Positions 1-9,229 of a stretch of 64,000 nt of DNA are shown piece after piece. The notes under the pieces were generated by a model. That model saw only the letters and a program-made list of their open reading frames with translations. It made no database searches and was not told the origin of the DNA. The translations under genes were made by a program, and so were the position numbers. How positions within the stretch are numbered: position 1 is the stretch's first letter; each line of letters begins with the position of its first letter. Source of the stretch: Caballeronia glebae (GTDB lineage: Bacteria > Pseudomonadota > Gammaproteobacteria > Burkholderiales > Burkholderiaceae); the NCBI RefSeq assembly GCF_001545035.1, contig NZ_FCOJ02000033.1, forward strand, positions 1 to 64,000. Reading direction: 5' to 3'.

Positions 1-20
1 CACCGTCGAAACAATGAAAA

Positions 21-50
21 GGTTAACAGCATTCATCGAGGGTTAACAGC
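21..50. repeat. direct repeat GGTTAACAGC, period 20
   Basis: Two identical copies of GGTTAACAGC begin exactly 20 bases apart, about two helical turns. Each contains the palindrome GTTAAC, and a related GTTAAGGGC follows at about 66. This spacing suits a dimeric regulator binding one face of the DNA. The regulated gene would lie outside the window to the left, or is lost. Confidence 0.4.
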
Positions 51-354
51 CCTTTCGTTCATTTTGTTAAGGGCTCTAAATGTCTTCGATCGCTTCATCA
101 TAAGTTTCAACGGTCTGGTGCAATGCCTTCCTGAATTCTCCTTTCGAAGCTAGGCAGGCACAGGATGGCGTATCGCAACAAAGCTTGACTCACACACACT
201 CGATCAATCAAAGGAGCGACCTCGTCAACCCACGCATGCGGGAAACCCGTGTAATGGGTATGTGACGCGGAGACAAATGCCCTGTCAGCGCGTTCGCGCT
301 CCAATATAGTGCATTCGTCTACACACTCCGCGCAATGATGAGCTATCCTAATGT

Positions 355-380
355 TCACATTTGATGCAAATCAAATGTGA
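355..380. promoter_or_regulatory. perfect FNR/ANR box inside an 11-bp-arm palindrome
   Basis: Positions 361-374 read TTGATGCAAATCAA, an exact match to the FNR/ANR consensus TTGAT-N4-ATCAA. The symmetry extends outward to 11-bp arms, TCACATTTGAT and ATCAAATGTGA, around GCAA. FNR-type regulators act in low oxygen. Downstream on the plus strand there is only a truncated alcohol dehydrogenase, so the site may be the surviving promoter of a deleted gene. Confidence 0.65.
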
Positions 381-552
381 CCGAAAAAGGCTTGCTAGGC
401 CCTGTTTGCGGCCGTGTTCAGATCGTTGCGGTGCGGCGCGGTGCCACGGCGATCAGGATGCCCTGCACCCGCGCAGCTTCAGGTCACTGACTAGCCGCAG
501 CCAGAACTTCGCACCCTCGGTTTGCTCGATCTACCGGCCGAGCACTTAGCGT

Positions 553-978
553 GTGCCGTCGCGTCGAAGGACACCACCTATCGATGCCGTGGGCATGGAA
601 TCGCACGCGACGCGCTCGTTCGACGGTATCTACGATCGAATCAAACGGGCCGTCATGCTCGAAACCGACCGCCCGCATGTGCTGCGCGAGATGATCTACG
701 TGTGCCGTCCGGCTGGCGTGCTGTCGGTGCCCGGCGTCTATGGCGGACTAATCGACAAGATTCCGTTCGGCGCGGCAATGAACAAAGGTCTCACGTGGCG
801 CATGGGGGAAACCCACGTTAATCGCTGGAGCGACGATCTGCTCAAACGCATCGAAGAAGGACAGATCGATCCGTCGTTCGTCATCACCCATCGAATGAAG
901 CTCGAAGACGGGCCGCAGATGTACGAAACTTTCCGCGATAAAGAGGACGGTTGCATCAAGGTAGTTTTGAAACCTTAG
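553..978 (+). pseudogene. 3' remnant of a zinc-dependent alcohol/formaldehyde dehydrogenase
   Basis: From about 571 the reading frame matches the last 135 or so residues of long zinc alcohol dehydrogenases of the glutathione-independent formaldehyde dehydrogenase type. Visible landmarks are IDAVGMES, the segment REMIYVCRPAGVLSVPGVYGG, and the C-terminus DGCIKVVLKP. A full protein has about 380-390 residues, so the GroES-like catalytic half, its zinc ligands and the start of the Rossmann fold are missing. No SD or credible start precedes the fragment. It is most likely a deletion remnant. An FNR box lies 180 bases upstream. Confidence 0.8.
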
Positions 979-1060
979 GCGCTGGGGTGGGGTTTTTTTG
1001 CTGCAAGCCCTACGCGAGATCGGCCACGGCGACAACAAAGCGGCCGATCCACCCCGACCC

Positions 1061-4000
1061 TCACCCGATCAACTGCCGGACCTTCGTCGCCAGCATTTCC
1101 ACGGCAAACGGCTTGGTCAACACTTGCATGCCGTGTTCGAGTCGCCCATTGCCGATCACCGAATTCTCCGCGTAGCCCGTTATAAAAAGCACCTTCAGAC
1201 CCGGTCGAGTCTGCATGCCTGCGTCTGCCATCTGACGCCCATTCATGCCGCCGGGCAAGCCGACGTCGCTGACCAATAGATCTACCCTGACGTTCGACTG
1301 AAGCACTTTAAGGCCCGCGCCACTGTCAGCGGCCTCGATCACCGTATAACCCAACTCTTCCAGCACGTCGGTGATCAGCATGCGGACGCTCGGTTCATCA
1401 TCGACCACGAGCACGGTCTCGCCGGCTTGCGAACCCGGAATGCTCGAACTCGCGAGATCGATCGCCTCGCTGTCCACGTCGCCATGAAAGCGCGGCAGGT
1501 AGATGCAAACCGTCGTTCCCTGATCGACTTCAGAATAGATTCGGACCTGACCGCCAGACTGCTTGGCGAAGCCGTAGATCATCGAGAGACCCAGTCCCGT
1601 TCCCATGCCAAGGGGCTTGGTCGTAAAGAACGGGTCGAACGCCTTGCCGATGATGTCGGGTGTCATTCCCGTGCCGGTGTCCGTGACGCACAGGGAAAGA
1701 TATTGTCCCTCGGGCATATCGTGGCTCCAGGCAGCGCTCCGATCGATCCATTTGTTGGCCGTTTCAATCGTAATGTTGCCGCCGTCGGGCATCGCGTCGC
1801 GGGCGTTGATACACAGGTTCAGCAATGCGTTCTCAAGCTGACCGGCGTCGACCAGCGCGGACCACAGGTTCGCCGCGCCGACTGCCTCTACCCTGATTCC
1901 CGGACCGACGGTGCGTTGAATCAAATCGGTCATGCCGCTCACCAGAGCGTTGACGTCGGTCGGTTTCGGATCGAGCGTCTGACGTCGCGAGAATGCCAGG
2001 AGGCGATGCGTCAGTGCCGCCGCCCGACGCACCGCCCCTTGTGCGGCGACGACATATTTGTCGACTTCGGCCACGCGCCCCTGACTCAACCGGATACTCA
2101 ATAGCTGGAGCGAACCCGACACGCCCGCGAGCAGGTTGTTGAAATCATGCGCGAGTCCGCCGGTGAGTTGCCCCACCGCTTCCATCTTCTGGGCCTGCCG
2201 CAGTTGTTCCTCGGCGCGCATGAGTTCCGCTGTTCGTTCCGCCACGCGCTGCTCCAGCGTCTCGTTCATCGCTCTGAGCAAAGCGGTAGCACGGTCACGC
2301 TCTTCTTCCACGGCGCGGCGCTTCTCGGCGTCGAGCAGAACGCCTGGAAAGCGACGTGGCGTGCCATCGGGTCCGAAATCGACTCGACCATTCGCTTCGA
2401 CCCAGTAGTAGCGGCCATCGCTGCGACGCACCCTGTATTGATGCGCGTAGGAGCCTCCGCGCTTGATAACTTCTTCGATTGCTTTTACGAGCTCGTCCCG
2501 ATCATCGGGATGAACGTTAGCGGTGACTTCCGAAAGAGGCATGCCCAGGCGCCCCTGCGCGGGATCCAGTCCGAAAACATTCGCGAAGCCTTCATCGACG
2601 ACAAAGCGGTCATTGACGAGATCCCACAACCACGTTCCTGTAATCGCCCCCGCAGCAAGGGCAAGCTGCACGCGCTCGCTGTTTTCCCGGGCCAGCGCCT
2701 CGCTCGCTTGCAGCGCCTGTTCAGCGCTCTTTCGCTTCGCGATATCGCGGAACAAGATCGACACTTGCCTCAGGCTTTGCGGTTCGACGCGGGCCGCCGA
2801 GACCTCGATGTGGCGGCCAGCGGTCTGGAAATAGCGCTCGAAGCGCGCCGGAACGCCGGTACGTAGTACCTCGCTGTAGATTTCGACCCATTGATCGGCG
2901 CCTTCTGGATCGAGTTCCCTGATCGTCTTTCCGACGATCTCGGCAATGCCGGTATGTCGCTCATATCCGGGATTGGCTTCGACGTGGACGTAGTCGCTTA
3001 GAGGACCGTGCGGGCCATCGAAGAATTCGACAATGCAGAATCCGTCGTCGATGGCGTTGAACAGCGTTCGATAGCGCGCCTCGCTGTGCGCGAGCGCATC
3101 GCGCGTTTTCCTTTGCTCCGTCACGTCGCGCGCCACCCCGACAAACCGGCGCGGCCGGCCTTCGTCATCGAGTTCGAACTCGCCGGTGCGCGCGATCCAG
3201 CGCACTTCTTCCGTTCCGTCAATTCGCACTCGATACTCGACCTCGCGTCGCACTTCCCCGCGGTGGCGCAGCGCGACAGTCGTGATGAGGTGACGATCCT
3301 GCGGGACGATGCGCGCCGCCAGTTCGGCAGCGGGATAGTGCTTCTTTGTCGGCAAGCCATAGAGACGGCACATCTCCGGCGTGACCGTCAGAATATCGTC
3401 CTCGATCTCCAGGGTGAACAGGCCGACACCGCCGGCTTCCTGCGCCTGGCGCAAGCGATTCTCCGCGGTCTTCAGCGCTTCCGTCGCCATGTGCTCCTCG
3501 GTGCGGTCCCGAAGAACCTTCACGTAGCCGATGTGTCGACCCGAACCGTCGAGCAAGGGCGACATCTCGCCGCTGGCCCAAAAGCGTTCACCGCCGCGTC
3601 TTTCGTGCCAACGCTCGTCGATCGCGCGGCCTTTACTCACGGCGTTCGACATCTCCCGTTGAGGCACGCCCGCCGCGCGATCCTCCCCCGTGAAAATGTC
3701 CGCGATGGGCTCGCCGATCATGTCGTCCTCTGTCAGATCGAAGATGATCTCCGCTCCGGCGCTCCACTCGGTGACGAATCCGTCGAGCCCTGCGACGATG
3801 ATGGCGTAGTCGCGGGCACTATCGACGATCGCCCTATGCCGGACTTGTCCAGCTTCCGCCAAGGCAGCGGCGCGGCGCAGTTTGAGCGCGGCCATGGTTT
3901 GACGGGCGAGAACCTTCAGCGCCTGCTCTTGTACCGGATCGAGACTTCTCGGCTCGAAGTCGAGCACGCAAAGCGTACCGATCGGAAGGCCATCCTCGGT

Positions 4001-4369
4001 CTTCAGAAGGGCGCCTGCGTAGAAGCGCAGATTAGGCTCGCCCGTCACGAGCGGGTTGCAACTGAAGCGCGGATCGATCGTTGCGTCCGGAACGACGAGG
4101 AACGCTTCTTCCAGCAGCGCTTTAGCGCAAAACGAGCTGTCGAGCGGCGTTTCGCGCACGCCGAGTCCAACTTCCGCCTTGAAGAACTGACGACTTTCTC
4201 CGATGAAGTTCACGACCGCGATCGGCGTGCGGCAGATGGCGGCCGCCAGGCTGGCGATCTCATCGAACGCCTCTTCGCGCGGTGTGTCGAGCACGTCGTA
4301 CCGCGCAAGGGCGGCGAGACGGCTGCGCTCGAAGTCGGAGGGGAAATTCATCTCGTCAATCTCATTCAT
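1061..4369 (-). CDS. GAF-multi-PAS hybrid sensor histidine kinase
   Basis: This 1102-residue protein starts with a GAF domain (about 18-170), followed by four PAS/PAC units (about 175-700) and a coiled coil. The kinase core follows, with an H-box GGLAHDFNNLL, N-box NARDAMPDGG, G1 DTGTGM and G2 GLGLSM. A C-terminal receiver domain (about 985-1100) carries the phosphoacceptor Asp in LLVSDVGLPG. It has no obvious membrane segment, so a cytoplasmic ligand, light or redox signal is plausible; PAS4 does not show the NCRFLQ cysteine motif of LOV domains. A second Met at codon 7 is an alternative start. It lies downstream of a single-domain response regulator on the same strand, suggesting a phosphorelay. 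No output domain is visible. Confidence 0.9.
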   Translation of the reverse strand: MNEIDEMNFPSDFERSRLAALARYDVLDTPREEAFDEIASLAAAICRTPIAVVNFIGESRQFFKAEVGLGVRETPLDSSFCAKALLEEAFLVVPDATIDPRFSCNPLVTGEPNLRFYAGALLKTEDGLPIGTLCVLDFEPRSLDPVQEQALKVLARQTMAALKLRRAAALAEAGQVRHRAIVDSARDYAIIVAGLDGFVTEWSAGAEIIFDLTEDDMIGEPIADIFTGEDRAAGVPQREMSNAVSKGRAIDERWHERRGGERFWASGEMSPLLDGSGRHIGYVKVLRDRTEEHMATEALKTAENRLRQAQEAGGVGLFTLEIEDDILTVTPEMCRLYGLPTKKHYPAAELAARIVPQDRHLITTVALRHRGEVRREVEYRVRIDGTEEVRWIARTGEFELDDEGRPRRFVGVARDVTEQRKTRDALAHSEARYRTLFNAIDDGFCIVEFFDGPHGPLSDYVHVEANPGYERHTGIAEIVGKTIRELDPEGADQWVEIYSEVLRTGVPARFERYFQTAGRHIEVSAARVEPQSLRQVSILFRDIAKRKSAEQALQASEALARENSERVQLALAAGAITGTWLWDLVNDRFVVDEGFANVFGLDPAQGRLGMPLSEVTANVHPDDRDELVKAIEEVIKRGGSYAHQYRVRRSDGRYYWVEANGRVDFGPDGTPRRFPGVLLDAEKRRAVEEERDRATALLRAMNETLEQRVAERTAELMRAEEQLRQAQKMEAVGQLTGGLAHDFNNLLAGVSGSLQLLSIRLSQGRVAEVDKYVVAAQGAVRRAAALTHRLLAFSRRQTLDPKPTDVNALVSGMTDLIQRTVGPGIRVEAVGAANLWSALVDAGQLENALLNLCINARDAMPDGGNITIETANKWIDRSAAWSHDMPEGQYLSLCVTDTGTGMTPDIIGKAFDPFFTTKPLGMGTGLGLSMIYGFAKQSGGQVRIYSEVDQGTTVCIYLPRFHGDVDSEAIDLASSSIPGSQAGETVLVVDDEPSVRMLITDVLEELGYTVIEAADSGAGLKVLQSNVRVDLLVSDVGLPGGMNGRQMADAGMQTRPGLKVLFITGYAENSVIGNGRLEHGMQVLTKPFAVEMLATKVRQLIG

Positions 4370-4474
4370 TATGGAAGAGGCCCTCTTGCGTGAATGTGCC
4401 GGTCCTCGACAGCTAGCGCGCAGGTGTTTGCCGCTTTGTGTGCCGTCGATCGACGCCGCTTTCGCGCGAGGCCA

Positions 4475-4819
4475 TCAAGACGCGGTTTTTTTGATGAGCT
4501 TCAGCATTGCGAGAATCGAAAAAGGCTTCTGAAGAAACCCGGCGAAACCCAGTCCCGCCCTCGGCGCCAACGCGCTCATCGCGATCATCGGAACGTGCGC
4601 CAATGCGTGCGTCCGCTTGAGCCGGCGCAGCAACTCTTCGCCTCCCATGCGAGGCATCGTGAGGTCCGAGAGGATGATGTCCGGCCGCCATTCGGTTGCC
4701 ATGGCCAATGCCGAACGGCCATCCGCGGCGCTCGCCACCTCGTAGCCGGCGTCTTTCAGGATGATACTGAGAGAGTCGGCTATCGCTGGTTCATCGTCTA
4801 CCACCAACACGCGCACCAT
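4475..4819 (-). CDS. single-domain response regulator
   Basis: A CheY-like receiver of 114 residues. It begins VRVLVVDDEPAIADS, the phosphoacceptor Asp is in IILSDLTMPRMGG, the switch Ser is in IAMSALAPRAG, and the conserved Lys is in FLQKPFS. I chose the internal ATG at 4819, preceded by GGTGAGG, because the longer reading adds 15 unconserved residues. There is no DNA-binding output domain, so it probably shuttles phosphate or acts by protein contact. The large hybrid kinase follows 105 bases downstream on the same strand. A second hybrid kinase is divergent across a 156-base intergenic region. Confidence 0.88.
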   Translation of the reverse strand: MVRVLVVDDEPAIADSLSIILKDAGYEVASAADGRSALAMATEWRPDIILSDLTMPRMGGEELLRRLKRTHALAHVPMIAMSALAPRAGLGFAGFLQKPFSILAMLKLIKKTAS

Positions 4820-4975
4820 CGCCTCACCGCCTGCTTTAGAAGTCCACCGTCGAGTCTTAACCAATCCTTGCGCAAGCTAAATGCCCGACGAAAGCTGCCG
4901 CCGAACAGCTAGAATCGCGGGGCGCGGCGAATGCTGCTTTAACTTCACGATCGATGCACAAAATGACCGAGTTGG

Positions 4976-7363
4976 ATGCCCATGGCCCTCAGGGACAGTA
5001 AAAACGATGCCGGACTTACCGAATGGGCGGCGCTTTGGGCGCAAGCCACGTTCGACCTCGCCGTGTTCGCCTTGACACCGGAGGGCATCGTCGCGTCGTG
5101 GAACCCCGGCGGCACGTCAATTTATGGGTACGAGCCCGGTGAAATCATCGGCCAGAAATACGCGGCGCTATTCCCGGACGATGTCGATCCTGTAAATACG
5201 TCCGACGCGGAGCTTCGGGAAGCCGTTAAGCGCGGCAGTTGCACGATCGAGGGATGGCGCAAACGCAAGGACGGCTCGGTGTTCTGGGCGAGCGTCATGA
5301 CCACGGTCCTCTTTGCGGAGGACAGTTCGTTGCGAGGATTCGTTAAAGTCGTTCGCGACGAAAGCGAGAAACGACATTCTCACGACGCGGTGATCGAAAG
5401 CGAACGAAGCTTCAGACTGCTCGTACAAGGCGTCTCCGACTACGCGATCTTCATGCTTTCGCCCAACGGGACCGTCACCAACTGGAACCTGGGTGCGCAA
5501 CGTATCAAGGGTTATACCGCTGAGGAAATCGTCGGGTCTCACTTTTCCCGCTTCTATCTGCCCGAAGACGTCGCAGCGGGCATACCCGCGCGTGCGCTGA
5601 GCACCGCCGCCGCCGAGGGGCGTTTCGAGGCAGAGGGCTGGCGGCTGCGTCGCGACGGATCTCGCTTCCGGGCGCACGTGGTCATCGACGCGATCCACGA
5701 CGAAGCCGGCACGTTGATCGGCTTTGCAAAGATCACGCGCGACGTGACCGAGAAGCGCGAGGCCGACCAGATCCTCGAACAAACGCGGGCCGCCCTCTTC
5801 CAGGCTCAGAAAATGGAAGCCATCGGCAAGCTCACGGGCGGCGTCGCGCACGATTTCAACAACGTCCTGCAAATCCTGCGCGGCAATCTCGAACTTGTCA
5901 CCAGCCGCTATTCGCGCGACGAGTGGCTCACGACGCGCCTCGTCAACGCATTGGACGCGGTCGAACGCGGCGCCAAGCTCTCATCGCAACTGCTGGCGTT
6001 TGGGCGTCGGCAGGCGTTGCGGCCCGTATCGGTCAACCTCGCTTCCATGATTCGCGGCATGGACGACCTTCTGCGCCGGGCGCTGGGCGAAACAGTGATG
6101 GTCGAGACAGTCGTTGCGGGCGGTTTGTGGAACGCGATGGTGGACACGCACCAACTCGAAAACGTGTTGTTGAACCTGGCGATCAACGCGCGCGACGCCA
6201 TGCCCGATGGCGGAAAGCTCACCCTCGAACTCTCGAACGCAATGCTCGACGACCGGTATGTGCGCGCGTTGTCCGACGTGCCTGCTGGACAGTACGTGAT
6301 GCTGGGTGTGACCGATACGGGAACCGGCATGACCGACGAAGTACTGGAGCATGCTTTCGACCCCTTCTTCACGACCAAGGAGGAAGGCGCGGGAAGCGGC
6401 CTGGGTCTGAGCATGGCGTATGGCTTCGTCAAGCAAACTGGCGGACACATCCGGATTTACAGCGAGGTCGGGCACGGGACCACGGTACGAATTTACCTTC
6501 CGAAGTCCTCCGCCGATGCCTACGTGCCCGTCACCCACGGAAGTACTGCGTTGATGGGCGGCAGCGAGACCGTGCTGGTTGTCGAGGACGATGCGAAAGT
6601 CCAGGCGACCGTCATCGCCATGATGGCGGGACTCGGCTATGGCGTGCTGAAAGCAGACAACGCTGAGCAGGCGCTGGCGGTTCTTAGTAGCGGCGTGCAT
6701 GTCGACCTGCTCTTCACCGATGTGGTTATGCCGGGCTCGCTCAAAAGCCCGGATATGGCCAGGCAGGCCGTGCAACTTCAGCCTCACATGAAAGTGCTTT
6801 TCACTTCCGGCTACACGCAGAACGCGATCGTTCACGCGGGACGACTCGACGATGGCGTCGAGCTGCTCAGCAAGCCGTACAGCCGCGCTGAACTCGCCTT
6901 CAAGGTTCGCCACGTGTTGGGATCTCCCGGCGAAGCGCTCTCCTCCGCCAACGCCGAAGGCAGCCAGGAACGCCGCAACGAGCCTCCCGAACTGGACATT
7001 CTGGTCGTTGAAGACGACGACCTGGCGCGCGAAGCCGTGGTCGAACTTCTTGAATTGCTCGGCCATCGGCCCGTTCCTGCCGAGACAGCGACGCGGGCGT
7101 TCGCGGAGATCGCACGCCGACCGTTCGATGTATTGCTCACCGACATCAATCTGCCCGATATGTCCGGCATCGATTTAGCTGAGCAGGCGCGTTCCTTCTG
7201 CCCCGGCTTGAGCGTCATTTTCTCTTCGGGCGGCCCAGTCGAGATGAATGAAGGGAAGACCTTCGCGTGGTTCGAACTGCTTAAACCCTACACACTGGAC
7301 GAGCTCGAAGCCGTACTTGGAAAAATCATCGATCAAGGACAGCGGAAGCAGGCGTCGTTGTGA
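4976..7363 (+). CDS. PAS-PAS hybrid histidine kinase with two receiver domains
   Basis: This protein has 795 residues. Two PAS/PAC domains occupy about 25-140 and 145-262. The HisKA domain has the phospho-His at 292 in GGVAHDFNNVL. The ATPase domain shows NARDAMPDGG, DTGTGM and GLGLSM. Receiver 1 (about 530-650) has LLFTDVVMP, and receiver 2 (about 675-790) has LLTDINLPDMSG and LKPY. No membrane segment is seen. The start is uncertain because two ATGs (4976 and 4982) lack a clear SD. The architecture resembles the kinase encoded divergently at 1061-4369, so both may act on the small response regulator between them. Confidence 0.9.
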   Translation: MPMALRDSKNDAGLTEWAALWAQATFDLAVFALTPEGIVASWNPGGTSIYGYEPGEIIGQKYAALFPDDVDPVNTSDAELREAVKRGSCTIEGWRKRKDGSVFWASVMTTVLFAEDSSLRGFVKVVRDESEKRHSHDAVIESERSFRLLVQGVSDYAIFMLSPNGTVTNWNLGAQRIKGYTAEEIVGSHFSRFYLPEDVAAGIPARALSTAAAEGRFEAEGWRLRRDGSRFRAHVVIDAIHDEAGTLIGFAKITRDVTEKREADQILEQTRAALFQAQKMEAIGKLTGGVAHDFNNVLQILRGNLELVTSRYSRDEWLTTRLVNALDAVERGAKLSSQLLAFGRRQALRPVSVNLASMIRGMDDLLRRALGETVMVETVVAGGLWNAMVDTHQLENVLLNLAINARDAMPDGGKLTLELSNAMLDDRYVRALSDVPAGQYVMLGVTDTGTGMTDEVLEHAFDPFFTTKEEGAGSGLGLSMAYGFVKQTGGHIRIYSEVGHGTTVRIYLPKSSADAYVPVTHGSTALMGGSETVLVVEDDAKVQATVIAMMAGLGYGVLKADNAEQALAVLSSGVHVDLLFTDVVMPGSLKSPDMARQAVQLQPHMKVLFTSGYTQNAIVHAGRLDDGVELLSKPYSRAELAFKVRHVLGSPGEALSSANAEGSQERRNEPPELDILVVEDDDLAREAVVELLELLGHRPVPAETATRAFAEIARRPFDVLLTDINLPDMSGIDLAEQARSFCPGLSVIFSSGGPVEMNEGKTFAWFELLKPYTLDELEAVLGKIIDQGQRKQASL

Positions 7364-7441
7364 TCCAGACTGACTTGCTTGCGCTGGATAGACTTACGGA
7401 TTGAATCGTCATCCTGAATGTTGTCGATGCAGCGTAGCCGA

Positions 7442-8056
7442 TCACGTTGCACTCGCCCGCAAAGACGCGGCAGGAACCACCGTCTCGATGCGCCCGGTTT
7501 TGACGTCGTAGACCAACCCGGACACGATCAGTGCGTCGGGCAATTCCTTGTTCGCCCTGAGCGCTGCAACGTCGAGCGCCACGGCTTTGTATGGGTCTGT
7601 AATGGCCAGGTCATCGAGCGCATCCGTCTCGACACCGAGATGCCTGGCCAGCAACGCCGGGGCATGCTTGTGACAACCGATGATCCCGCAGTCCGTGTGC
7701 TGGAGCAGAACCAGATTGCGAGCGCCGTCTGGACGTCCAGCCGCTTTCGCGACAACGGCGAGCACCGCCAGCGTTTCGAGCAACGGCTTGTTGACCCGGC
7801 CGCCGACATTGCGAATCACCGCGGCTTCGCCCTGCTTCAGACCCAGCACGTTCACCGGGTCGACGCGAGGATCGACGCAGCCGACAATCACGGTTCCCGT
7901 CGACGGCATCATCTTGAGTTCGGCCGAAAAAGCCGTGCTGGCGAACTCGGCGTTGCGCCCGAGCATGACATCGTTGAAGTCCATTCTGCCCACTCCAAGT
8001 TGATCGGGCGAAGTCGCCCGGTTGATTTCGATTCGCATGTCGTTGCGCGCTCGCAT
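7442..8056 (-). CDS. beta-class carbonic anhydrase
   Basis: This 204-residue protein would interconvert CO2 and bicarbonate. The zinc site is clear: Cys60, Asp62 and Arg64 in GCVDPR, and His120 and Cys123 in HTDCG. An alternative start at codon 7 (8038) is equally possible. The gene begins 15 bases after the stop of the nitrilase gene and is almost certainly co-transcribed with it. It converges on the histidine kinase gene to its left. The pairing may buffer CO2/bicarbonate or pH during nitrile or ammonia metabolism, as carbonic anhydrase does beside cyanase, but that role is inferred. Confidence 0.9.
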   Translation of the reverse strand: MRARNDMRIEINRATSPDQLGVGRMDFNDVMLGRNAEFASTAFSAELKMMPSTGTVIVGCVDPRVDPVNVLGLKQGEAAVIRNVGGRVNKPLLETLAVLAVVAKAAGRPDGARNLVLLQHTDCGIIGCHKHAPALLARHLGVETDALDDLAITDPYKAVALDVAALRANKELPDALIVSGLVYDVKTGRIETVVPAASLRASAT

Positions 8057-8071
8057 GAGCGCACCGCCACA

Positions 8072-9058
8072 TCAAGCGGAGAATTCCGCTTCCACGAGCG
8101 GCGCTTCTCCCGGCGCGTGTAGCGAACGTTCGATGACATGCGTCTTTGGCGTCCGGTCGATCACAAGTCCGAGCACGTCGGGGCGGCTGTAATGACCGCG
8201 CGAGTCCATCATGCGTTTGCGCTTGTCGATCTGCCAGAAGTCCAGATCCGCGATGATCTCGCCCTCGCCCTCCCGCAGCGGCTCGCCGCCCATGAACTCG
8301 CCGTCCGGCGAAACGATAGCGGTGAAACACCCGCTCGAAATCGGGCCGATCTGCGAGGTATTGGTATCCAGCAGAATCTGCTGTTGCTGATCCGGAGTCA
8401 GCCAGGCCGTCGCGTTGACCACGAACGCTCCCGCTTCGAGCGCGTGTTGGCGAATGTTGACCGAGATCTGCTCCGAGAACAGGTCGCCGGCGAATGAGCC
8501 CGGATACATGGCTGAATGAATTTCCTCGCCATCCGCCATCAGCGCATAGCGCGCGAGCGGGTTGTAGTGTTCCCAGCACGCAAGCTGACCGACGCGGCCG
8601 ACAGCGGTATCGACCGCGCGCAAGCCGGAGCCATCGCCCATTCCCCAGACCATTCGCTCGTGATAAGTCGGCGAGAGTTTTCGACGCCGCTGAACCAGCG
8701 TGCCATCGGCATCGAATAGCAACTGGGTGTTGTAGAGCGTGCGTCCGTCGCGTTCGTTTACGCCGATCGACACGACCATCGAGGCCTGTCGCGCCGCCTC
8801 GCCAATCGCGCGCGTCGTATCGGACGGGATCGTCACGGCCTGATCGAGCAGTTTGTAATGCTCGGCGCCCATGGCAAACGGTGATTCGATAAAAGAGAAG
8901 TACGGGTAATAGGGAACGACGGTTTCGGGGAAAGTTGCGAACTGGACGCCCTGCTGACCAAGCTCCAGAATTTTGCGGACGACCTTTTCGACAGTGCCTT
9001 CGCGGCTATAGAGGACGGGCGCGATCTGGACGGCGGCGGCGCGGATGATTTTCGACAT
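8072..9058 (-). CDS. nitrilase (carbon-nitrogen hydrolase)
   Basis: This 328-residue cytoplasmic hydrolase is expected to convert a nitrile to the carboxylic acid and ammonia. The catalytic triad is visible: Glu45 in FPETVVPYYPYF, Lys127 in RRRKLSPTYHE and Cys161 in QLACWEHYNP. The CWEHYNP motif is that of true nitrilases rather than amidases. Length fits the family (about 320-370). It leads a two-gene operon with carbonic anhydrase, and a GlxA-type regulator is divergent across 171 bases and probably controls it. The substrate cannot be read from the sequence. Confidence 0.9.
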   Translation of the reverse strand: MSKIIRAAAVQIAPVLYSREGTVEKVVRKILELGQQGVQFATFPETVVPYYPYFSFIESPFAMGAEHYKLLDQAVTIPSDTTRAIGEAARQASMVVSIGVNERDGRTLYNTQLLFDADGTLVQRRRKLSPTYHERMVWGMGDGSGLRAVDTAVGRVGQLACWEHYNPLARYALMADGEEIHSAMYPGSFAGDLFSEQISVNIRQHALEAGAFVVNATAWLTPDQQQQILLDTNTSQIGPISSGCFTAIVSPDGEFMGGEPLREGEGEIIADLDFWQIDKRKRMMDSRGHYSRPDVLGLVIDRTPKTHVIERSLHAPGEAPLVEAEFSA

Positions 9059-9229
9059 GGCGTCGTTCCTGGTAGTGGAAGAGTTGCCTGTACCTTAGCC
9101 CCGCGAGCCACTAGCATGTATGTCGTTGTTGCCACCATTCGTGCCATCCGTCGCTTGGGCGCGGACAGCTCATCGCTCGCTTTATCGAACTAGTCGAACA
9201 CGTCCAGATCACGAAAGGCAGGTGTCGAT

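Noticed and set aside
107..358. 83-residue minus-strand open frame starting at GTG
   Set aside because: No SD, no recognisable fold, and its start sits inside the FNR-box palindrome; more likely non-coding.
3008..4393. 461-residue plus-strand open frame opposite the large kinase gene
   Set aside because: Antisense shadow caused by high-GC third positions; the opposite strand encodes an unmistakable kinase.
4963..5001. 12-residue leader-like frame overlapping the second kinase start
   Set aside because: No SD and no regulatory amino-acid run; overlap with the start looks accidental.
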